This document shows positions 5,399 to 9,874 of a stretch of DNA of 9,874 bases, piece by piece. The notes under the pieces were generated by a model that was given only the letters and a program-made list of their open reading frames with translations, was not told the origin of the DNA and made no database searches. Source of the DNA: JAGOLU01 sp964542665 (GTDB taxonomy: Bacteria > Patescibacteriota > Microgenomatia > UBA1406 > GWC2-37-13); NCBI GenBank assembly GCA_964542665.1, contig CAZIUF010000029.1:1-9874 (forward strand). Reading direction: 5' to 3'. How positions within the stretch are numbered: the stretch's first letter is position 1; the number at the start of each line of letters is the position of its first letter. A program made the translations under genes and the position numbers.

Positions 5399-6202
5399 AT
5401 GCTCAAATTCACCACCCTCATCACCGCCCACACCCAACTTGCCCCCGATATCTGGCTTATAAAGCTGAGGTGTCCTAAAGCATTTGTGTTTCTCCCCGGA
5501 CAATACGTCCTTGTGCATATCGATCACCAAGATCCGAGCACAAAAGCACCCTATCCACGGGCATATAGCATCGCGGGATACGTGGGGACCGTGGCTGATG
5601 ACGGTCGAGTCCATGCGAGTGAAATCAGTCTCATCTATAAACGATATGTGGGCGGAGTAGCGACTACATGTCTCGAGTCAAAAAAGGTTGGCGATTCTCT
5701 CGATATCCAAGGACCCGCAGGACACTACACCTTGGCTCGTCATCTCTCAAATGAGTCAAAAATACTAAACTTTGTCGTGACCGGCACCGGCATCGCCCCG
5801 GTTATGTGCATGCTTCAGTCAATTTTAGTTATCAACTGTCAACTATCAACTATCAACTTATTCTGGGGCCTTCCTACGAGACACGATGTATATCTTCAAA
5901 ATAAACTTGTGGATCATAAAAATGAATTTGCACGACGATCCGTCAATTTTTCTATCATCCTAGGTCTATCTCAAGAAAAAGAAGACGCGTTACCGGATAT
6001 TGATCAATGTGAAGTGTTTGGGTCGCGGTTGCAAGCTGTGTTAGATAAGGAAGTCTTGTTAAATGACAAAATGCAGGGAGCTCCCCCTTCTTCAGACCTT
6101 TTTAGTCTCTGTGGGTCGGGCGCTTTCGTCCAAGACATGCGCTTACACCTCATTAGTCGCAGTATTGCTCCTAAACGCATTGTGTTCGAGCGATTTTCGT
6201 AG
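5399..6202 (+). CDS. NAD(P)H:FAD oxidoreductase of the ferredoxin-NADP reductase superfamily
   Basis: The 267-residue product has the two-domain FNR fold. The FAD domain shows FLPGQYVLV (31-39), RAYSIAG (54-60), which contacts the flavin, YKRYVGGVATTCLE (80-93) for the pyrophosphate, and GPAGHY (105-110). The nucleotide domain shows VTGTGIAPVMCMLQS (127-141), FWGLPTRHDVYL (155-166), LCGSGAFVQDM (237-247) and a C-terminal VFERFS typical of the family. No [2Fe-2S] or FMN domain is fused, so it should pass electrons between NAD(P)H and a separate ferredoxin, flavodoxin or flavin in the cytoplasm. The partner is unknown; the nearby desaturase needs such an electron supply. It is a single-gene unit, convergent with the pilin cassette. 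Residues 145-153 are encoded by four tandem 7-nt repeats, in the variable segment before the FWG strand. There is no Shine-Dalgarno sequence. Confidence 0.88.
   Translation: MLKFTTLITAHTQLAPDIWLIKLRCPKAFVFLPGQYVLVHIDHQDPSTKAPYPRAYSIAGYVGTVADDGRVHASEISLIYKRYVGGVATTCLESKKVGDSLDIQGPAGHYTLARHLSNESKILNFVVTGTGIAPVMCMLQSILVINCQLSTINLFWGLPTRHDVYLQNKLVDHKNEFARRSVNFSIILGLSQEKEDALPDIDQCEVFGSRLQAVLDKEVLLNDKMQGAPPSSDLFSLCGSGAFVQDMRLHLISRSIAPKRIVFERFS
5831..5858 (+). repeat. Four tandem copies of a 7-nt repeat inside the oxidoreductase gene
   Basis: ATCAACT (5831), GTCAACT (5838), ATCAACT (5845) and ATCAACT (5852) follow without gaps, with a single base difference in the second copy. The tract encodes residues 145-153 (INCQLSTIN), plus the first base of Leu154. 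These residues lie between the GTGIAP helix and the FWG strand, where family members vary in length and sequence. The unit also occurs at 3565-3571 in the intergenic repeat upstream of the desaturase gene. Confidence 0.9.
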
Positions 6203-6294
6203 AAAATCTGAAGTATGGATCCTTTTTTAGCCAGGGCTGTTCAGGATGACCTGAGAATTATTGGCATTCTGATCAGTCATGAGCACGGAGATGG

Positions 6295-8934
6295 TCAATA
6301 CATGACCACATACCCATCTATGCCTCGAAAGTTTGTGTTGAGTTCGCCCGTTGGTGGATCGGAAATCTGTGTGAGGCTCAATACTGTGGGGAAGTTGTAA
6401 AGCCCACTCGTATTGCCGTAGTATGGATCAGCCGATGCTGTCCGATACCATCCCCAATCCCCGACGCTATTGAGTCCCGCCTGAAACATCTCATATATTG
6501 ATCCTTTGGGATAAATCACCGTTGACATAGTAGGAACGCCGGTATGCTCAGCATGGAACTGGGGGAATCCACTCGTTGTTTCGGTTGTTCTGTTTCTGAT
6601 CATATATGCCCCGACTGTGCCGTTGTCATCGGTACACTCTGTGGTCCAGTTGATGAAGTTGGGATCACCTATATAACTGATTGATGTTTTTATATAGCAC
6701 TGTTGGATGATGTACGTCAAAGCGTCAGAACGGACAAACCATCGTCGAAATGCCTGGCGTAATACCCCACCATACATCTTGGGGTAGGCGACAAAATCGA
6801 TCCCCACATATGTTTTGCCCGCCCCATCGCCAAAGTTGACGTTGCCGAGGTTGTACGCTGCTGCCGTGGTCGCTGCCCAGCTCCGTGGCCAACATCGTCC
6901 AGAGCTATTGGCGATATTGAGTGGACAGCTCCGGGTATAGGTACTGGTACCATCTGTAGAAAGGAGCGTGGTGATAAGTACTTGGGTACCCACCGGCAAC
7001 AGTGCGCGCGTTGACTCGCCCTCTGGGGCGTCATAAGTAGTGCCGGTAGGAAGTGTATATACCGTCGATGCCCAGTCGCTGTATCGCTCGTTGCTGGTAC
7101 CCCGTAGATTGGTGATGCCTTCAGGAATGAGAAGCGAGCAGGAAGCAAACACGATACCCGTACTCGTGTTTATCGGACATGATCGTGTGTATTTATTTGA
7201 ACCATCACGGGAAAGAAATGTCTGGTAGTACCAATATTGACGTGCGGGCGTGGGAGTCGGAACTACTACGGCAGCCAATCGAAAATCACATCTCCCGGCC
7301 GGATAGTTCCAGCCTGATGCAATCGCTGATGCGCAGTCGCTTTGACCAGCGTATTGCCTCTCATAGCTTGTGTCAGAGGTCTGAGAATCCCGATACGTGG
7401 GAGTATCGTGTCTGTATGTGTGATATAGGTTGATGGTGCCATATATCCTTTCTGGTGGCGCAGTGAGTTCGGGGTTAGAGTACCCTTCTTTTCCGATATT
7501 ACTGCCCGTGAGGGGTTGCATTCTCACCGCGTAGAGCGTATTTATGGGAACGGTATTACTCAAGGTAAAATATCCTGAGGCATCAGTCCAAACAGGGGTG
7601 GTGCTTGTCGATGTGGCGCCTGCTGGGGTGTATTCGATGGTCAGTGCTACATCTGAAATCGCCGCTCCCGAAAGGGTATCCGTGACATGTCCCGCTACCG
7701 TATGGTAAACGGTCGGTGGAGGAACGACGCTTGTGACGAGGTTGATTTCTGCCGCAGTTGTCCATGCATTACCATTGACAGCTGAAAGTGACCGCAAAAT
7801 CACATATCTACCTCTTTGTGGGCGTAACACAATAGAAAATACCCTATCGATATTGTTGCTATCATATGAGAGACTGCCCGTAGCTACTGAGGTTCCCCAA
7901 TCAGCCACATTGCTACTTGCGACGTTGCTTATGTAGATTTGATAGCTGACTATTCTACCGTTGGTATAGCCACCATCATTCAGAGATTGGCGAGGAAGAT
8001 ACTTTAAACACTCGACCACATGCTCAGTGCCCAGATCGATTCGAATCCAGTGAGGTTGTTGATACAGTGTCGGGCTAAATTGTGAGTGCCAATAGGTCGC
8101 ATTGTTTGAGTCAATGGCGGCATTTGCAGACGCGTTACCTGTGTTTTGCTGACTGTCTGCCGTAGCTGTCCATCCAGTACGGGAGGCGATTGATTTTGTG
8201 CAATCCCCCGTCGTTGGGAGGGTTGGTGTTGGGGTAAAGGTTGGAGTAGATGATGGTGTTAGGGTAGCTGATGGTGTGGGTGAGTGGCTCGGGGTGAGGG
8301 TGGGTGTTGGGGTAGCAACTGCATGGTCACCTGGAGCAATATCCGAGACACTTTGGGCTATTGGATCGACCTGATCAACGATGATTTTTGTGGAGTAGTC
8401 AAGGGTGGCTCTCTCTGATACATTCGTGTTGCCGAGAGGCTCGGCGATGACCGTGTATTGGATGCTGATGATTGGCCGAGTCGTTTGGCTGGTTTTATGA
8501 CATTGGATGACAAGCGAGTTGACTTTGACGAGATCATTGGTGAGGCGCTTCTCGGTGCCACCGGTTGATTCATATATACTCGTCCCTTTTAGATAGTATC
8601 TCGTCAATACACTGGCCCGATCAATGAAGCTATTCATGTCCGTTGGGGATGCGGTCGTTGAGCCACATACTTCTGTCACGCACGAAGTATCTGCCGCGCT
8701 GGTGACACACAGCCTGTTTGCGTTGCTTTTGATCCGACTTGTCATCACGCCCAAGACTGAGTCGCCCTGATTTTTCACTTCGTTGATCCGTGAGATAGAT
8801 ACCTGTTGGCGTGTTGAGACGATGAGTGTCGAAAAAAGTGCAGGGAGCGCGATAGAGATGATTCCGATGACCACGACTACCTCAACGAGAGTCATACCGC
8901 GACGAAAAAGGGAGGGTGTCAAACGGATACGCAT
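6295..8934 (-). CDS. Prepilin-like giant surface protein with a discoidin (F5/8 type C) domain, putative pilus adhesin
   Basis: The 879-residue product starts with a type IV prepilin leader: RLTPSLFRRG followed by MTLVEVVVVIGIISIALPALF, with cleavage expected after Gly13 and the conserved Glu at mature position 5 (E18). A pilin-like globular part (to about 200) is followed by a Pro/Thr/Ser linker (about 205-243). The F5/8 type C domain (about 245-400) shows ATYWHS (279-284), HWIRIDLG (295-302), LKYLPRQ (310-316), NGRI (325-328), GRYVIL (375-380) and AAEINL (394-399). A carboxypeptidase-regulatory-like beta domain (about 408-475: VAGHVTDTLSGAAI, then TDASGYFTL) follows. Residues 480-879 are not recognised, apart from two similar segments around 567-586 and 651-670, each with a YTRSCP motif. 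Fourteen cysteines suggest disulfides outside the cell. Discoidin domains usually bind glycans or lipids, so a pilus-tip adhesin is the inferred role. Normal pilins are far shorter (150-250 residues). Confidence 0.85.
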   Translation of the reverse strand: MRIRLTPSLFRRGMTLVEVVVVIGIISIALPALFSTLIVSTRQQVSISRINEVKNQGDSVLGVMTSRIKSNANRLCVTSAADTSCVTEVCGSTTASPTDMNSFIDRASVLTRYYLKGTSIYESTGGTEKRLTNDLVKVNSLVIQCHKTSQTTRPIISIQYTVIAEPLGNTNVSERATLDYSTKIIVDQVDPIAQSVSDIAPGDHAVATPTPTLTPSHSPTPSATLTPSSTPTFTPTPTLPTTGDCTKSIASRTGWTATADSQQNTGNASANAAIDSNNATYWHSQFSPTLYQQPHWIRIDLGTEHVVECLKYLPRQSLNDGGYTNGRIVSYQIYISNVASSNVADWGTSVATGSLSYDSNNIDRVFSIVLRPQRGRYVILRSLSAVNGNAWTTAAEINLVTSVVPPPTVYHTVAGHVTDTLSGAAISDVALTIEYTPAGATSTSTTPVWTDASGYFTLSNTVPINTLYAVRMQPLTGSNIGKEGYSNPELTAPPERIYGTINLYHTYRHDTPTYRDSQTSDTSYERQYAGQSDCASAIASGWNYPAGRCDFRLAAVVVPTPTPARQYWYYQTFLSRDGSNKYTRSCPINTSTGIVFASCSLLIPEGITNLRGTSNERYSDWASTVYTLPTGTTYDAPEGESTRALLPVGTQVLITTLLSTDGTSTYTRSCPLNIANSSGRCWPRSWAATTAAAYNLGNVNFGDGAGKTYVGIDFVAYPKMYGGVLRQAFRRWFVRSDALTYIIQQCYIKTSISYIGDPNFINWTTECTDDNGTVGAYMIRNRTTETTSGFPQFHAEHTGVPTMSTVIYPKGSIYEMFQAGLNSVGDWGWYRTASADPYYGNTSGLYNFPTVLSLTQISDPPTGELNTNFRGIDGYVVMY
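8206..8322 (-). repeat. Low-complexity Pro/Thr linker of the prepilin-discoidin protein, G-rich on the plus strand
   Basis: This stretch encodes about 39 residues rich in TP, SP and PT pairs, probably a stiff extended and possibly glycosylated linker. The plus strand, which is the template for transcription, is a run of GGT/GGG-rich repeats. It contains a textbook G-quadruplex motif at 8291-8312: GGGG, TGA, GGG, T, GGG, TGTT, GGGG, with loops of 3, 1 and 4 nt. Such repeats can change in length by slippage. Confidence 0.8.
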
Positions 8935-8935
8935 A

Positions 8936-8948
8936 GGATCAATGATCC
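8936..8948. repeat. Perfect 13-bp palindrome next to the start of the prepilin-discoidin gene
   Basis: GGATCA (8936-8941), A, TGATCC (8943-8948) lies 1 bp upstream of the start codon at 8934. It covers the start site predicted from the TACAAT box at 8954-8949. It could be an operator; a 1-nt loop makes an RNA hairpin unlikely without opening the inner pairs. Confidence 0.35.
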
Positions 8949-8977
8949 ATTGTACGGTGTCACAAAACTGAGTGCAA
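8949..8977 (-). promoter_or_regulatory. Candidate internal promoter of the prepilin-discoidin gene
   Basis: On the minus strand TTGCAC (8977-8972) and TACAAT (8954-8949) are exactly 17 nt apart and fill the 51-bp gap between the two pilin genes. The -10 box matches at five of six positions, the -35 box at three. The start site would lie near 8942, giving a leader of about 7 nt. The resemblance to the DUF5667 gene promoter (TTGCTT, 17 nt, TACAAT) supports it. Confidence 0.4.
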
Positions 8978-8985
8978 TGGATGTA

Positions 8986-9819
8986 TCAAAAGCTCGTGAT
9001 GAAGAGTTCGAGCGGGATCTGCGGGTGTGGCTGAAATATACTTACGGTTTTTTGTGCGCCTTCTTGGGTGCGGGCTGTTGAGAAAACTCTTCTTCCCTGT
9101 GAGGCTGGAGTTGAGCTGAATCCGATCGTCGCATTGGTAAATAATGATCTCACGAAGAGGAGCTTTGTCTCAGCAGGGATCAGGGATGGGTTTATGGTGA
9201 TACTCCGATTGAATACTATCGTGTCGATAGTGACATTGGCTACAGCTGGAGTGATGACGTTCTCCTCGCTAACTGCAGTAAACTTGTATTGGGAACAGGG
9301 AAAGGTCACCTCGCTTTGTTTCGTAAATAGTCGAGTGAGTGTATTCGCTGCCCCACTAACAAAAGTAAGCTCAAATACAGGACACTCCGTCCCGACTATT
9401 GAATAGTACAGAGGTGATAAGGTGCCTCCTGCTGCTGGGCTAGTGAGTGAGTTGGTGTCGGGATTATATTCATACAAGTAGATGGTGTGCATCCCGTCTT
9501 TGGCTATCTTGGTTGTGAATGAGGTTGAGCTCGTGCCGTCCCTATTTTGCGCACTAGAGCCAACCGGGATGATACCCGAATCAAAACCAGCTATGGGCGT
9601 GATCACGATGCCCTGCAATGCCTGCTCAAGATAACCGACGGCACCCTGGTAGGCCTTTTTGCCTTCTTCTGATTCTTTCGTCGCTTTTGTTTGGGTCGTT
9701 GTGCGATATGCTGCAGCTCCCGTGATCGTCACGATCACGGCCATCATCATCAGGAGCAGCAACAAGGCCTGACCACTCTCAGATGTGGTGCGGGGTGGGG
9801 TGTGGGTAAGATATGACAT
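8986..9819 (-). CDS. PilX-like minor pilin / pseudopilin
   Basis: The 277-residue product has a short polar N-terminus ending in SESG, then a hydrophobic helix QALLLLLMMMAVIVTITGAAAY (17-38). A helical stretch with RTTTQTKATKESEEGKKAYQGAVGYLEQAL follows. This is the layout of PilX-type minor pilins and of the related abundant Patescibacteria pilin-like proteins, whose post-helix segment reads AAEAGIEEAL or similar. There is no Glu at position 5 after the presumed cleavage glycine (G16), as in some minor pseudopilins such as GspK. The rest is beta-rich, with one cysteine pair (C146, C175). The C-terminus (RRVFSTARTQEGAQKTVSIF...PQIPLELFITSF) also resembles that pilin-like family. It probably sits in the inner membrane until assembled into a pilus and precedes the prepilin-discoidin gene by 51 bp, so the two likely work together. 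The exact subfamily is uncertain. Confidence 0.7.
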   Translation of the reverse strand: MSYLTHTPPRTTSESGQALLLLLMMMAVIVTITGAAAYRTTTQTKATKESEEGKKAYQGAVGYLEQALQGIVITPIAGFDSGIIPVGSSAQNRDGTSSTSFTTKIAKDGMHTIYLYEYNPDTNSLTSPAAGGTLSPLYYSIVGTECPVFELTFVSGAANTLTRLFTKQSEVTFPCSQYKFTAVSEENVITPAVANVTIDTIVFNRSITINPSLIPAETKLLFVRSLFTNATIGFSSTPASQGRRVFSTARTQEGAQKTVSIFQPHPQIPLELFITSF

Positions 9820-9831
9820 GGTGTGTTGGGC

Positions 9832-9873
9832 TCACAAACGATAAGCGATGATTACTCTTGCTGCATATTTCCG
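9832..9873 (-). CDS. Possible 3' end of an upstream gene in the pilin cassette
   Basis: At the right edge one minus-strand frame reads RKYAARVIIAYRL and stops with TGA at 9834-9832, 12 bp upstream of the PilX-like start. A second frame ends with TAA nearby (reading GNMQQE), so the true frame cannot be decided from about 40 bases. Tight spacing with the next gene would fit an operon that continues to the right. Confidence 0.2.
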   Translation of the reverse strand, partial: RKYAARVIIAYRL

Positions 9874-9874
9874 A

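Noticed and set aside
6241..6254. A terminator between the convergent oxidoreductase and prepilin-discoidin genes
   Set aside because: TCAGG and CCTGA form only a 5-bp stem and no T-run follows on either strand.
6717..7148. A 143-codon minus-strand frame overlapping the prepilin-discoidin gene
   Set aside because: It lies in another frame of a continuous 879-codon gene and has no start signal or recognised motif.
3580..9874. An alternative genetic code with TGA read as glycine, as in Absconditabacteria and Gracilibacteria
   Set aside because: TGA ends rny, the prepilin-discoidin gene and the PilX-like gene exactly at family-expected ends or before the next gene, and no conserved reading frame is broken by an internal TGA.
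1..9874. CRISPR arrays, insertion sequences, tRNA or rRNA genes
   Set aside because: No spaced identical repeats of 25-40 bp, no transposase-like frame with terminal repeats, and no cloverleaf or rRNA-like segments were found on either strand.

Overview
The window most likely comes from a Patescibacteria (Candidate Phyla Radiation) genome with the standard bacterial code. Pointers are the DUF5667-type secreted protein, a PilX-like pilin of the kind common in these genomes, small stand-alone genes, short 7-nt periodic repeat tracts between genes, and an almost complete lack of Shine-Dalgarno sequences. TGA ends three of the genes and interrupts none of the long reading frames, so it is a normal stop here. 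The lineage within Patescibacteria cannot be told from the sequence.

Left part (1-2390): a minus-strand nrdR-nrdJ pair (the transcriptional repressor of ribonucleotide reductase, then the beginning of a class II, B12-dependent reductase running off the left edge), with a promoter and a palindrome upstream of nrdR. An AT-rich non-coding stretch of about 650 bp follows. It ends in a strong promoter and a near-perfect Shine-Dalgarno sequence for an HU-type nucleoid protein, whose gene ends in a clear intrinsic terminator. A secreted DUF5667 protein follows on the same strand, apparently from its own promoter and with almost no leader.

Middle part (2403-6202): on the minus strand, RNase Y (without the usual N-terminal membrane helix) lies upstream of a membrane fatty-acid desaturase with three intact histidine boxes. 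A divergent intergenic region of about 340 bp with several palindromes separates rny from a plus-strand NAD(P)H/FAD oxidoreductase of the ferredoxin-reductase superfamily. That gene carries four tandem copies of a 7-nt repeat inside its coding sequence.

Right part (6295-9874): a minus-strand type IV pilus/pseudopilus cassette. A PilX-like minor pilin precedes an 879-residue protein with a prepilin N-terminus, a Pro/Thr linker, an F5/8 type C (discoidin) domain, a carboxypeptidase-regulatory-like domain and a long unrecognised C-terminal part. This looks like a pilus-borne adhesin and is the most unusual gene product here.

The best leads are the prepilin-discoidin fusion, the three 7-nt periodic tracts (one inside a gene), RNase Y without a membrane anchor, and the evidence for leaderless or Shine-Dalgarno-free expression of nearly everything except HU. 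I do not see a complete, clearly new multi-gene system.
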